Source of the DNA: Bacillota bacterium
GTDB lineage: Bacteria; Bacillota; Clostridia; Peptostreptococcales; Anaerovoracaceae
Assembly (NCBI GenBank): GCA_022793795.1
Contig: JAAWDM010000037.1
Location: 1 to 61,178, forward strand
Direction: 5' to 3'
DNA: 61,178 bases
Below the pieces are notes generated by a model that was not told the DNA's origin, made no database searches, and saw nothing but the letters and a program-made list of their open reading frames with translations. Each line of letters begins with the position of its first letter. Position 1 is the first letter of the stretch. The position numbers and the translations under genes were made by a program. This document shows, in pieces, positions 1 to 9,800 of the stretch.

Positions 1-34
1 GTTCATGTCCGGCGAAAGGTGCCGAACACTCTTT

Positions 35-63
35 ATATTATCACTTTTACATGATAATGTCAA
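35..63 (-). promoter_or_regulatory. sigma-A promoter P1 (stable-RNA type), reading off the left edge
   Basis: On the minus strand the -35 is TTGACA (58-63), the spacer is 17 bases and the -10 is TAATAT (35-40). It is the promoter nearest the window edge, with a predicted start near base 28. Confidence 0.75.
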
Positions 64-130
64 GGTTCTTTTTGCCGCTTTTGGAAGTTTTTTATCTCCA
101 TCCGGCCCTGCCCTTTCGGACAGCTTTTGT

Positions 131-159
131 ATATTACCATGTTATTGCCATGGTGTCAA
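131..159 (-). promoter_or_regulatory. sigma-A promoter P2, tandem copy
   Basis: TTGACA (154-159), 17-base spacer, TAATAT (131-136) on the minus strand. The same -10 and spacer length as its two neighbours make chance unlikely. Confidence 0.75.
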
Positions 160-253
160 GCATTATTTTCTATATTTTGATAATTTTTTATCTCTATAGT
201 TTAAACAATGCTTGTCTATCTTTGCATCAGTTGCTGCAATCGATAGCTTAGTT

Positions 254-282
254 ATATTATCATTTATTTGACCAAACGTCAA
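254..282 (-). promoter_or_regulatory. sigma-A promoter P3, tandem copy
   Basis: TTGACG (277-282), 17-base spacer, TAATAT (254-259) on the minus strand. An A/T-rich tract directly upstream resembles an UP element. Confidence 0.7.
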
Positions 283-438
283 GGGAATTTTTGAAAATAA
301 TTCCTATTCTTTTTGTTTTTTCCACTTCTTAACTGTCTATTACTTTCAAAAGCGTTTCGAAAGCCTGTTAAATACCAGTATAGAACGACTTTATTTTGGT
401 AATCCTACCTATATCAACATGATTCGGAGGTAAAAACC

Positions 439-1146
439 ATGTTAATCGTTGCTATACGAACCTTGATTCTCTATATCGTGGTATTGTTTTCCATGCGTCT
501 AATGGGGAAATCAGAGCTTTCAAAAATGTCGCCCTTTCAAATGGTAATCGCATTTATGATTGCTGAACTGGCAGCTATTCCTATCGATTCTACTTCGGCA
601 TCTTTAATCAATGGCGTCATGGCTATCTTTACTTTGATGTTCTTGCAAATCTTGATATCCTATCTTTCCATAAAAAGTGAAGGATTTAAAAATTTTATTT
701 CAGGAAAGCCAAGTATTCTCATAGAAAAAGGAAGGTTAAATATTAAAGAGTTACGGCGGCTTCGTATTTCCAATACCGATTTAATGGAACAACTGCGGTT
801 AGAAAACTGCCCTTCCATTGGTGATGTTCAATATGCCATTATGGAATCTAACGGACAACTTACAGTTATTCCAAAGGCTGATAGCAAACCAATGACGCCT
901 AAAGACATGAATCTGACTGTGACTGAAGGAGCGCTTCCCACCATTCTAGTATCAGACGGTGTACTCTATGAGAAAAATCTTTTTTTATCTGGTATTGATG
1001 AAACTCAATTTCGTGCCAAACTAACAGCAGCTAAGATTCAATCATATAAGGAAATCTTTCTAGCTTTCTGCGACGAGCAAAAAAAGATTCATATTTATCT
1101 CAGTTCAGATAAATCGGCGCCTTATGCTTTGGAGGTGAAAATATGA
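439..1146 (+). CDS. YetF/DUF421 family membrane protein
   Basis: The protein has 235 residues. The first 80 or so residues contain about three hydrophobic segments. A soluble part follows, with the family hallmark SGKPSILIEKG near residue 88 and an alpha/beta region after it. That arrangement is typical of YetF-like (DUF421) proteins, whose members are tied to spore or envelope functions in Bacillus; the biochemical role is unknown. The start is supported by GGAGG eleven bases upstream. The stop overlaps the next start by four bases (ATGA), so it is translationally coupled to a DUF4363 gene. This pairing recurs in Firmicutes. Confidence 0.88.
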   Translation: MLIVAIRTLILYIVVLFSMRLMGKSELSKMSPFQMVIAFMIAELAAIPIDSTSASLINGVMAIFTLMFLQILISYLSIKSEGFKNFISGKPSILIEKGRLNIKELRRLRISNTDLMEQLRLENCPSIGDVQYAIMESNGQLTVIPKADSKPMTPKDMNLTVTEGALPTILVSDGVLYEKNLFLSGIDETQFRAKLTAAKIQSYKEIFLAFCDEQKKIHIYLSSDKSAPYALEVKI

Positions 1147-1526
1147 AAGATCTTCTTGCTGCAACTTTGGCCGTAGTCCTGCTCATCGGTTCATGGCTTG
1201 CGTTCTTCCAATATTCAGAATCGCAGCTAGAGGGATTTAACCACAAGATACAATCGGACATTCTTCCTGCTATCGAGGAAGAGTCTTGGGATCAGAGCAT
1301 TGATCTTTTAAAAGAGTTGAATCAGGACTGGCATAAATATCGAAAGATTTCTCTTTTCTTTTTAAACACTGATGCGATTAACGAAATCGATTATTCCTTG
1401 GCCAAGTCCATCAAATATGCACAAGCTGAAGATGTGTCCAATTCCACAGGCGAACTGAACGCTATGATCGAACAGATTAAATTTCTCATTGGAAACGACA
1501 GGGTTACATTGGATAATATATTTTAA
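1143..1526 (+). CDS. DUF4363 family membrane-anchored protein
   Basis: The protein has 127 residues. It has one N-terminal membrane segment (about residues 5-23) and then a helical, charged extracytoplasmic part rich in Glu, Asp and Lys. This matches the small DUF4363 proteins found behind YetF/DUF421 genes. It overlaps the upstream gene by ATGA, so the two probably form one unit and may form a complex. No enzymatic motif is visible. A bidirectional terminator lies downstream. Confidence 0.75.
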   Translation: MKDLLAATLAVVLLIGSWLAFFQYSESQLEGFNHKIQSDILPAIEEESWDQSIDLLKELNQDWHKYRKISLFFLNTDAINEIDYSLAKSIKYAQAEDVSNSTGELNAMIEQIKFLIGNDRVTLDNIF

Positions 1527-1544
1527 ATCATTTCATAAATAACG

Positions 1545-1568
1545 GGAAATATCGAAAGCGATATTTCC
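1545..1568 (+). terminator. perfect hairpin after the DUF4363 gene, no U-tract
   Basis: GGAAATATCG and CGATATTTCC form a perfect 10-bp stem around an AAAG loop. No T-run follows directly. It may protect the 3' end or work together with the terminator at 1580-1605. Confidence 0.45.
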
Positions 1569-1579
1569 TACATAAAAAT

Positions 1580-1605
1580 AAAAAAGACCAGAAATGGTCT
1601 TTTTT
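1580..1605. terminator. bidirectional terminator between DUF4363 and rqcP
   Basis: AAAAAAGACCA, loop GAAA, TGGTCTTTTTT: an 11-bp perfect stem with A and T runs on both sides. It serves the rightward YetF pair and the leftward rqcP, and it overlaps the rqcP stop codon. Confidence 0.85.
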
Positions 1606-1846
1606 ATTGGATTATTTCATACATTGTTGCTGCGGCTTCTTTCTTACAAGATTCGCTAAGGTTCAAGACCTTCGCCTGAATGGAACTGTTGCCGAATTCG
1701 ATCTGGATAATGTCACCCACCTTGACTTCAGTACCGGCTTTCGCAAGTTTACCGTTTACGCTGACCCGCTGCTGATCGCATGCGTCCTTAGCCACGGTTC
1801 TCCGCTTAATCAATCTTGAATTTTTTAAAAACTTATCAATTCTCAT
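1604..1846 (-). CDS. rqcP: S4-domain RNA-binding protein RqcP (YabO)
   Basis: This 80-residue protein is almost entirely one S4 domain (MRIDKFLKNSRLIKRR at the start, then VSVNGK and the GDIIQIEFG strand). Family knowledge: RqcP/YabO binds stalled 50S subunits and works with RqcH during alanine tailing in ribosome quality control. Position supports the name, because it follows the yabM-like and mazG genes as in Bacillus, although here hup lies in between. The ribosome binding site is weak (AGAAGG). A bidirectional terminator ends the unit. Confidence 0.88.
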   Translation of the reverse strand: MRIDKFLKNSRLIKRRTVAKDACDQQRVSVNGKLAKAGTEVKVGDIIQIEFGNSSIQAKVLNLSESCKKEAAATMYEIIQ

Positions 1847-1949
1847 AATTCATTTCAAACCTTCTGAGCAGAATTGTATTTCTTAATAAAGGTATTTCAC
1901 AACACCTCGATTAACAAAAATGGGTATCAGTAAATTGAATATTTACCGA

Positions 1950-2228
1950 TTATTTGTTCACTGCATCCTTCAAAGCCTTACCAGCCTTGAAAACAGGAGC
2001 CTTGGATGCTGCGATTTCGATTACTTCTTCCGGCTGACGAGGGTTTCTTCCCTGTCTTGCCTTTCTTTCTCTGGTTTCAAAAGTACCAAATCCGATTAAC
2101 TGTACCTTCTCACCTTTCACTAATGCCTCTTCAATACTTGCAACAACAGCGTTGATAGCGGATTCAGCATCTTTCTTAGTGAAATTAGTTTTCTCTGCAA
2201 CAGCAGCTACTAATTCAGCTTTGTTCAT
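1950..2228 (-). CDS. hup: HU family DNA-binding protein
   Basis: This 92-residue protein matches HU over its full length. It begins [14 protein letters not shown], carries the GFGTFE turn near residue 46, and has the [13 protein letters not shown]-clasping arm at about 55-64. HU bends and compacts DNA as a homodimer in the nucleoid. The start has a strong AAGGAGG. It sits between mazG and rqcP on the same strand. That is not the usual Bacillus order but is common in Clostridia. Confidence 0.95.
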   Translation of the reverse strand: MNKAELVAAVAEKTNFTKKDAESAINAVVASIEEALVKGEKVQLIGFGTFETRERKARQGRNPRQPEEVIEIAASKAPVFKAGKALKDAVNK

Positions 2229-2272
2229 CGATATTCCTCCTTAAAAATCTCTGAAAATAATTCTATGCCAGT

Positions 2273-3097
2273 TTATTTATGAAAATCAGCTTTCTGTTTG
2301 GCCTTTTCCCATAACACATCCATCTCCTCTAAGCTCATATCCTCCAGTCGCTTGCCGCAAGCCAATGCTTCCTTCTCAATATAAGCAAATCGGTTGATAA
2401 ACTTGTCCGTAGTAAAGTTTAATGCCTCTTCAGGATCCACCTCTAAAAAACGAGCTACATTCACAACGGAAAAAAGCAGGTCTCCCAACTCTTCCATCGT
2501 TTGCTGCCTGTCCTCATTCTGATAAGCTTCCTGTAATTCTGCGGCCTCCTCCCTAATCTTGTCCATCGCTGGGTCAACATGATCCCAGTCGAATCCAACA
2601 TCGGCCGCTTTCTTCTGTACCTTCTTTGCTCTGATTAAAGCAGGCAAAGCCTTGGGCACCTTTACTAGTCTACTGGCCTGGTCTGGCTCACCAGATTCCT
2701 TCACCTTGATATTTTCCCATTTTTCAAGGACTTTGTCAATAGTTTTCAAGTTTTCTTCTAAAAAAACATGTGGATGTCTGCGTATCATTTTCTCGCACTC
2801 ATCGTTAATCACATTGCAAAGATTGAAATCGCCTCGCTCTTCTGTTAGCGAAGCGTGAAAGACTACCTGCAAAAGCACGTCTCCAAGCTCTTCACGCAGA
2901 TTACCCATATCCTCTTTATTGATAGCCTCTACAACTTCGTAACTTTCTTCAATCAGACATCCTCTCAAACTTTCATGGGTTTGCACTTTATCCCAAGGAC
3001 ACTCTATCCGAAGAACTTTAACAATTTCTACCAGTCTTGAAATAGCCTCCTCTGTGCTTTCCGCCGTTTTGCAAAGCGGCATATATTTTTCTTTCAT
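2273..3097 (-). CDS. mazG: nucleoside triphosphate pyrophosphohydrolase MazG
   Basis: This 274-residue protein has two tandem all-alpha MazG domains. The first carries CPWDKVQTHESL, the metal-binding EESYEVVEAI and the REELGDVLLQ motif. The second repeats this with EEAAELQEA and EELGDLLFSVV. MazG hydrolyses NTPs to NMP and pyrophosphate, removing aberrant nucleotides and affecting alarmone levels. It is the YabN equivalent in the conserved yabM-yabN-yabO order, but without the fused methylase domain of Bacillus YabN. GAGGTG lies five bases before ATG, and it starts 10 bases after the flippase stop. Confidence 0.93.
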   Translation of the reverse strand: MKEKYMPLCKTAESTEEAISRLVEIVKVLRIECPWDKVQTHESLRGCLIEESYEVVEAINKEDMGNLREELGDVLLQVVFHASLTEERGDFNLCNVINDECEKMIRRHPHVFLEENLKTIDKVLEKWENIKVKESGEPDQASRLVKVPKALPALIRAKKVQKKAADVGFDWDHVDPAMDKIREEAAELQEAYQNEDRQQTMEELGDLLFSVVNVARFLEVDPEEALNFTTDKFINRFAYIEKEALACGKRLEDMSLEEMDVLWEKAKQKADFHK

Positions 3098-3107
3098 AGT
3101 TTCACCT

Positions 3108-4709
3108 CTACTTTACAAATCTGCCTAACAGGCGAACCAATTTATCTCCCTTGGGCAATCTGGATATCTCATCCTTCGTAATTCCGCGCATGAGCAGAAT
3201 CAATGCAGCATAGACGATAACCGCAATACCGATGGCAGCTAAAGCAGAAAGTCCATTGCTATCTGTAATCATAAACAATCCCTTATAGGCTGCAAATGCT
3301 GCCGCTCCCATAAGTCCAGAGGCCACGCCTGGTATGATATAGGTTAGTTTCATATCAAATTTAGTCCCGGTAAACCTTCGTACAGCAGCAAGATCCAGTA
3401 CCATAGCAATTCCATAAGCCGCAATACTACCCAGGGCCGCGCCTTTTACATTGATAGTCGGAATTCCCACACAGATCCAAGAAACTACCAATTTTACCAC
3501 TGCCCCAATAGCCAGATTTCTCACAGGTATACTCTGCCTGCCCACCCCTTGAAGGGCGCCGGTCAGAGTCTGTACAGATGCTAAAAATACTACGCCAATA
3601 GCCATGACCATTAAAGTCGGCGCTGCCGCCACGGCTTCTGCCTCCTGCCGCGGAAAGAGGAGCAACATAATCGGCTCCGCCATAACGAACAATCCTACCG
3701 CACATGGAAAACCGATAATCATGGTAGCCCGAAGCCCCAATCTTACGTTATCTTGCAACTCATTTCTGTCTCCCCGAAGGAATGCTGCAGAAATGGCCGG
3801 CACTAAACTAACGGCCACTGCTTGGGTAAAAATCTGCGGCAGGCCGATCAGAGAACTGCAATAACCGGATAACTGTCCAAACAGACTCTGGGCCTGCTCC
3901 TTGGTCCATCCTGTATCCATCAGTCTGCCCGGCACGATAATGGAGTCAATGGTACTCATAATCGGCATAATGGCTGCGCCCAAGGTAATGGGAATTGCGA
4001 TGATTAAAATCTTCTTAAGTATATCTCTACTATTTTCATATCCCCGTTCGCCTCTGCGGATCTTGGTATGAATGGTCTTTCGATTTAATCCATAGATGAG
4101 CATGATAATAACCATACCTGCAAAGGAACCTGCTGAAGCTCCAAAGGTTGCCCCCGCCGCTGCTTCCGAAAGCCCTACAGTCATAAAACTGTATGCCAGC
4201 GATAGTCCTACAATAGCACGAAAGGTTTGCTCCGTCAGTTCAGAAATAGCTGTAGGATTCATATTTTGCCGCCCCTGAAAATAGCCTCGAAAAGCGGAAA
4301 GCACAGGTACGAAAAGAAGGGCTGGCGAGATGGCCCGAATGGAAGAAGCCGCCTCTGGAATATGTTGAAATTTTCCGGCTATCATATCTGCCCCTAAATA
4401 ACAGAGTAAAAAAGACACGACGCCGAGAACTGTAAGCAATCTAAGAGATACCTGAAATACTTTATGAGCATCGCTATAATTTCTAACAGTAATTCGTTCA
4501 GAAACCATCTTAGATATGGCCACCGGAATTCCCGCTGTAGAAATCACAAGAAAGAAGGAATAGATTGGATAGGCACAACCATAAAAGGCCATACCATCCT
4601 CTCCAATCCAGTTAGTCAGCGGAATACGAAAAACTGCCCCAATCAGTTTTACAATGACGCCGGAAACGCCCAAAATCGCCGCCCCTTTTAAAAATTTATT
4701 ATTTGACAT
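3108..4709 (-). CDS. SpoVB/YabM-type polysaccharide flippase (MOP superfamily)
   Basis: This 533-residue integral membrane protein has about 14 hydrophobic segments. The N-terminus (FLKGAAILGVSGVIVKLIGAV) is typical of the SpoVB/YabM/MurJ-like lipid-linked oligosaccharide flippases. Its place between spoVT and mazG matches yabM of Bacillus. The likely job is moving a lipid-linked cell-wall or spore-cortex precursor across the membrane, but the substrate cannot be read from sequence and Clostridia usually carry several paralogues. GGGAG precedes the start. It is probably co-transcribed with mazG, hup and rqcP. Confidence 0.85.
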   Translation of the reverse strand: MSNNKFLKGAAILGVSGVIVKLIGAVFRIPLTNWIGEDGMAFYGCAYPIYSFFLVISTAGIPVAISKMVSERITVRNYSDAHKVFQVSLRLLTVLGVVSFLLCYLGADMIAGKFQHIPEAASSIRAISPALLFVPVLSAFRGYFQGRQNMNPTAISELTEQTFRAIVGLSLAYSFMTVGLSEAAAGATFGASAGSFAGMVIIMLIYGLNRKTIHTKIRRGERGYENSRDILKKILIIAIPITLGAAIMPIMSTIDSIIVPGRLMDTGWTKEQAQSLFGQLSGYCSSLIGLPQIFTQAVAVSLVPAISAAFLRGDRNELQDNVRLGLRATMIIGFPCAVGLFVMAEPIMLLLFPRQEAEAVAAAPTLMVMAIGVVFLASVQTLTGALQGVGRQSIPVRNLAIGAVVKLVVSWICVGIPTINVKGAALGSIAAYGIAMVLDLAAVRRFTGTKFDMKLTYIIPGVASGLMGAAAFAAYKGLFMITDSNGLSALAAIGIAVIVYAALILLMRGITKDEISRLPKGDKLVRLLGRFVK

Positions 4710-4749
4710 ATTTATGCTCCCATACTCCCTGCACCCTATTAGTCACAGG

Positions 4750-6039
4750 CTATAACTGGCTCAAAATAGACGCTGTCGCCTTTTCCACCTGGAAAATGGT
4801 TTTTTCTATATCGATGGTTTTATAGTCTCCGTCTTGATATAGAATACGTCCATCCACCATAGTTAATACTATATCACTTCCAGAAGCAGAATATACTAAA
4901 TTATTTATCATATTATGCACAGGATACATATTTGGCTTGTCGATATCCACCACAATCAAATCCGCTTTGTATCCGGCTTTCAACTGGCCGCAATCCTCTC
5001 TTCCCTGGCTTTTTGCTCCTATTAAAGTTGCCGCCCGTAAAGTTTCCACGGGAGTGACTGCCGTAGGATCGCCAAAATTGGCTTTGGTCGCCATGGCGAA
5101 AACCTTCATTTCCTCAAAGAAATTGAGGCTGTTATTGCTGGCTACACTGTCGGTACCGATGGCAACCGAAACGCCCCGCTTTAGCAGCTTAGGCACATTG
5201 CAAACGCCGCTGGCCAGCTTCAGATTGCTCACAGGGTTAGACGCCACCGTCACGCCCTTTTCCCGCAAAATATCCATATCCTCGTCTTCTACCCATACGC
5301 AATGGGCTGCAGTCGTAGGCGTATCAAAGGCTCCCAAACTATTAAAATACTGTACTGGTGTCAAACCGTCATGGCGAGCCTTACATTCCTCATGTTCCAG
5401 TTTGGTTTCTGAAATATGAATATGCATATTAGCGTTTTTTTCTTTAGCATAACCTGCCACAGCTTGTACTCCGGCTTCATTGGAGGTGTACTCTGCATGG
5501 ATACTCATATCCATCTTGATTCTGCCGTTTTCAGTGTTATGATAAGCTTCATAGGTTCTCTGCATCTCCTGTATGGATGGCAAGTTCCACACGTCGTTAT
5601 TATCAAAATTTGTGATTGCGCGTGAAATATTGGCCTTAACGCCGCTATCCGCCACAGCCGCCGCCATATCGTCGATAAAATAATACATATCGCTGGAAGA
5701 AACGATACCAAAACGAAGAGATTCAGCCATAGCCAAAGTGGTTCCCCAATAAACAGCCTGACCTGTCAGCTTATCCTCAAAAGGAAAGATACGATTATTG
5801 AGCCACTCCTGCAGAGCCAGATTTTCCCCATATCCCCGCATGAGGGTCATGGGCGAATGAGCATGGGCATTGTAAAATCCGGGCATAAGCAGCTTACCCT
5901 TTCCATTGTAGACGGTATCAAAAACACCTTCCGGCCGCTGGTCTGTAATCGATAGGATACGCGCTCCCTGAACTACCACATATTTTCCTGTCTCTATTTC
6001 AAATTTTTCATTTAAAATCCCAATATTTTCAAACAACAT
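4750..6039 (-). CDS. amidohydrolase, MtaD/SsnA-like deaminase
   Basis: The product has 429 residues. The metal-dependent TIM-barrel signatures are in order: HAHSPMTLMRG near residue 60, HIHISET, AAHCVWVED and GTDSVASNN. This pattern matches 5'-methylthioadenosine/S-adenosylhomocysteine deaminases and related chlorohydrolase-family enzymes. Substrates range from thioadenosines to guanine or pterins, so specificity is not assigned. A longer frame opens at 6084, but the start at 6039 is chosen for its GGAGG eight bases upstream. It is read away from spoVT and lies 40 bases before the flippase gene. Confidence 0.82.
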   Translation of the reverse strand: MLFENIGILNEKFEIETGKYVVVQGARILSITDQRPEGVFDTVYNGKGKLLMPGFYNAHAHSPMTLMRGYGENLALQEWLNNRIFPFEDKLTGQAVYWGTTLAMAESLRFGIVSSSDMYYFIDDMAAAVADSGVKANISRAITNFDNNDVWNLPSIQEMQRTYEAYHNTENGRIKMDMSIHAEYTSNEAGVQAVAGYAKEKNANMHIHISETKLEHEECKARHDGLTPVQYFNSLGAFDTPTTAAHCVWVEDEDMDILREKGVTVASNPVSNLKLASGVCNVPKLLKRGVSVAIGTDSVASNNSLNFFEEMKVFAMATKANFGDPTAVTPVETLRAATLIGAKSQGREDCGQLKAGYKADLIVVDIDKPNMYPVHNMINNLVYSASGSDIVLTMVDGRILYQDGDYKTIDIEKTIFQVEKATASILSQL

Positions 6040-6159
6040 GGTGATTTCCTCCAATCCTTTTATCCGTACATTATAGTATATCATAACTTGCCATTAGTTT
6101 CCAAGTGAAGATGCCGTGAAATCCTTCTAACTTTATCCAGTTTTGCTCCACATTTTTCT

Positions 6160-6188
6160 GTATATTTTACCTCTCTCTACAAATACTA
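6160..6188 (+). promoter_or_regulatory. candidate forespore (sigma-G type) promoter of spoVT
   Basis: GTATA (6160-6164), 17 bases, then AATACTA (6182-6188) resembles the sigma-F/G pattern (GHATR, 17-18 bases, CATNHTA) with one mismatch. SpoVT is a sigma-G-dependent gene in Bacillus. No convincing sigma-A promoter is seen here. This is only a pattern match. Confidence 0.35.
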
Positions 6189-6224
6189 GAAGTACCAGCT
6201 TAACAAAACAACGGAGGATAATTT

Positions 6225-6716
6225 ATGAAAGCGACAGGAATTGTGAGAAGAATCGACGACTTGGGCAGAGTTGTCGTACCCAAAGAAATTAGACGGGTGC
6301 TTCGAATCAGAGAGGGAGATCCTCTTGAAATTTACACCAGTAATACAGGAGAAGTCATTTTAAAAAAATATTCACCTATCAGTGAATTGGGACAGTTTGC
6401 TGGCGAATATGCAGAAACAGCCGCCCAGATTTTAGGCGATACTGTAGTGGTATCCGATACAGATCAGATCATTGCTGCATCTGGTCCATGCCGAAAGGAA
6501 TACAGTGAAAAAAAGGTGGATTCAGAACTGGATAAAATCATTCAAAGCAAAAATCGATACTTAAACGATGCAAAAATCGTGGTCCCCATTATTTCCCAGG
6601 GAGACCCAATTGGGTCAATTACCATCTTACCGAAGGGCAATAAAACCCTGGGTGATTCTGAATTAAAGGTTGCCGAGATTGGCGCTACCTTTTTGGCAAG
6701 ACAGATGGAAAACTAA
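6225..6716 (+). CDS. spoVT: stage V sporulation protein T (AbrB-type regulator)
   Basis: This 163-residue protein has an N-terminal AbrB swapped-hairpin DNA-binding domain (MKATGIVRRIDDLGRVVVPKEI, about 1-50). The C-terminal part (about 60-163) is GAF-like. This is the exact architecture and length of SpoVT, a forespore transcription factor that tunes the sigma-G regulon. Strong GGAGG precedes the start. In Bacillus it lies between mfd and yabM in the same direction; here it is inverted, convergent with mfd and divergent from the deaminase. It is good evidence that the organism sporulates. Confidence 0.95.
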   Translation: MKATGIVRRIDDLGRVVVPKEIRRVLRIREGDPLEIYTSNTGEVILKKYSPISELGQFAGEYAETAAQILGDTVVVSDTDQIIAASGPCRKEYSEKKVDSELDKIIQSKNRYLNDAKIVVPIISQGDPIGSITILPKGNKTLGDSELKVAEIGATFLARQMEN

Positions 6717-6733
6717 AAAAGCCAATATGCTTC

Positions 6734-6780
6734 AAAAGGATGGAAAAACGCGCCCTGCGTCTTACCATCCTTTTTCTTTT
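6734..6780. terminator. spoVT/mfd convergent terminator
   Basis: AAAAGGATGG (6734-6743) pairs with CCATCCTTTT (6765-6774), a perfect 10-bp stem with an inner ACGC/GCGT helix, followed by T-rich sequence on the plus strand. It can also stop mfd transcripts. Confidence 0.75.
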
Positions 6781-6800
6781 GTATATCTTTTACTCTATGT

Positions 6801-9800
6801 CTATACGTTCTTTTTATCTGCGCTGATGGTTTCCAGTAAATCAATGGCATCGTCCAGCAGCTTTTTCGGTTCGGTAGTCAGACGAATCATAGGTTCCACG
6901 CCGCCATGAATAAAGGCCTTCTGTCCGAACTTTTCCGTCACATTCATGAGAGCAAAGCCGCTGAGGGGGTTCTTTTCTGCAAACTGAAAGACCAACTTTG
7001 GTTTAGGTTGCATTCCTGGTTTCTTGCCGCGGATAACAACTGCTGCCGAGATGTCTTGCTCATAAATCCTGGTCACAGACAAATTTCCCGCCAGATACCG
7101 GATATGAGCAATCTTAACTAGATTGACCACTTCTCTTGGTACGTCTCCGAACCGGTCAAGCATTTCATCTATGATTTCATCTTCATCGTCATAGCTTCTT
7201 ATGGTAGCGATCTTTTTATACATCTGCAGCTTCAGGCTTTCATCTTCAATGTATCGCTCAGGAATGTATGCAGGCAGATTGATTTCCACCGATGTTTCTT
7301 CCCGATTTTCATTGACGATTTCCCCTTGCAAGGCACGGACCGCATCGTCTACCAGCTTACAGTAAAGCTCGTAACCGATGTTCATCATGTGACCGCTCTG
7401 TTCAGTACCAAGCAGATTTCCTGCTCCCCGAATTTCTAAATCCCGCATAGCCACCTTAAAGCCTGCGCCAAATTCAGTAAACTCACGAATAGCGGTCAGC
7501 CTTTTTTGCGCCACCTCAGTCAACACTTTATCTTTCTGGTACATCAGATAAGCATATGCCAGCCGGTTCGAACGGCCCACTCTGCCGCGAAGCTGATAGA
7601 GCTGTGATAGACCATACCGGTCAGAATCCATGATAATCATGGTATTTGCATTGGGAATATCGATACCTGACTCAATGATAGTAGTCGCCACTAGAACATT
7701 GTTTTCCCCATTGATAAAACTGAGCATCACGTCCTCTAAAGCATGCTCGTTCATCTGGCCGTGGCCTACTGCAACCTGCGCCTCTGGTACCAGTTCTTCA
7801 ATGGTCTGAGCAATGGATTGTATGCCTCTGACTCGGTTAAAGACCACATATACCTGACCGCCTCTGCCCAACTCCCTTTCAATAATCTCCTTGATGAGCT
7901 GCTCATCCTGTTCCAGTACATAAGTCTGTACTGGGTACCGTTCCTCTGGCGGTTCTTCAATGAGAGACATATCTTTAATGCCAGTGAGCGACATGTTCAA
8001 GGTTCTTGGAATCGGTGTAGCCGACAAAGTGAGTACGTCCACATTCTTTTTTAGTTTCTTAATTTTTTCCTTATGCTCTACACCAAACCGCTGCTCCTCA
8101 TCTACCACCAAAAGTCCCAAATCTTGAAACTTGATATCAGAAGACAAAAGCCTATGGGTACCGATAACCAAATCTACCTGCCCCTTAGCCAGTTTATCGA
8201 TGACCTGTTTTTGCTGGGCCTCGCTGCGAAAACGTGAAAGAACCTCCACCTTAAAGGGGAAATTTTCAAACCGCTCTTTCAGCGTATAGTAATGCTGATT
8301 GGCCAAAATCGTGGTAGGCACCAATACCGCCGCCTGTTTACCGTCGGCCACGCACTTGAATAAAGCCCTGGCCGCCACCTCTGTCTTACCGAAGCCCACA
8401 TCACCGCACAGAAGTCTGTCCATGGAAAAGGGCCGCTCCATATCCCGTTTGATTTCTTCAATAGAGCGAAGCTGGTCGTCGGTCTCCTGATAGGGAAAAC
8501 TATCCTCAAATTCTCTCTGCCAGATGGTGTCCTTGCCAAAACAATAGCCCTTTTCCATCTGTCTATGTGCATAGAGGTCGATTAAATCCTTTGCCATCAC
8601 CGCGATGGCGGCTTTTGCCTTGGCCTTGGTAGCCTTCCATTCACCGCCGGACAGCTTATTCATCTTTGGTGCATTGCCATCGCCGCCAATATACTTTTGA
8701 ACGATATCCATCTGTTCCACTGGTACATAAAGCATATCGTCTCCAGCATATTTAATCTTGATATAGTCCTTTTTTTCTTCCTGAACAGTCAGTTGTTCGA
8801 TACCAAGAAACTTTCCGATGCCGTGATTTTCATGAACCACATAATCGCCGGCCTTCATATCGGCGAAGCTCTGTATCTTCTGTCCCTTATCCTTATATCT
8901 CTTTTTTTTCTTGCTAGTCTTTTGGGTTGCGAAAATATCCCGTTCGCTGATATAGCAGACTTTTTCTGTGGGCAAATCGATGCCGGAAGTCAGGCTACCC
9001 TGGGCAAACTCGATTTTACCTGACAGTCCGATACGGTCTACAAACTCGCCCAGGTTTTCCATCCGCTCCTTGCTGGAGCAGACGATGGTGACTCGATAAT
9101 CTTTTTTTACATAAGTCTTCAGTTCTGTCTCCAGAACGTTCATCTTGCCGTTAAAGGCTAAAGTCTGCCTGCTTTGAAGGTTATAGACTCCATCGAAACG
9201 GTCGATACCAGGGATATTCTTTGGAAAGGGAGTAAATACGGCCACCTTTTCCTTTTGGTATACCTTCATAAAATCGGTCTTATCAGAGAGAAGGGCCGCA
9301 TCCTTAGGCGCCGCCTGTCCTCTCTCCAACATGACCTGAAAATCTTCTCTGAATTCCCTGCACATTAAATCCAGGGATTCATAAATCCGATCAGGGTCGT
9401 CTATCATCACATAGCCGCCCTCCATATAATCCCATAGATACTCGGTTTTATCGTAAAAATAATGGAGGTAGTTTTCAAGAAGCTGCATATTGACCGACTG
9501 CTGAATATATTCGCACAATTCGTCCCGCCGTTTCCTCAGTTTCTCGGCTGTCTCTGGACTCTTCTTTTCTAACCTGGTTGCCGCTGCAGAATATTCCTTA
9601 TGGAGTCTGGCTGCTGCCTCCTGAAATCGGTCTTTTTCCAGCAAAATCTGTTTAGCCGGATAGATTTCCACAATCTTCAAGTTTTCGATGGAACGCTGGG
9701 TATCGATGTCAAAGGTTCTGATAGAATCGATTTCTGTATCAAAGAGTTCGATTCGATATGGATTTTCCCCGTCTGGTGTAAAGATGTCGATAATACCGCC

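Larger units (their letters stand above)
1..438. other. gene-free left edge carrying leftward tandem promoters
   Basis: No convincing gene is present. Short open frames here are hydrophobic, lack ribosome binding sites and overlap each other. The stretch holds three minus-strand sigma-A promoters (listed separately), all reading out of the window. An AT-rich tract lies behind the most upstream of them, at about 283-330. The first bases, read on the minus strand, can form a short hairpin (GTTCGGC paired with GCCGGAC) just after the predicted start of the nearest promoter. Confidence 0.6.

Noticed and set aside
5..251. Short hydrophobic open frames at the left edge
   Set aside because: They overlap each other, lack ribosome binding sites and coincide with minus-strand promoters.
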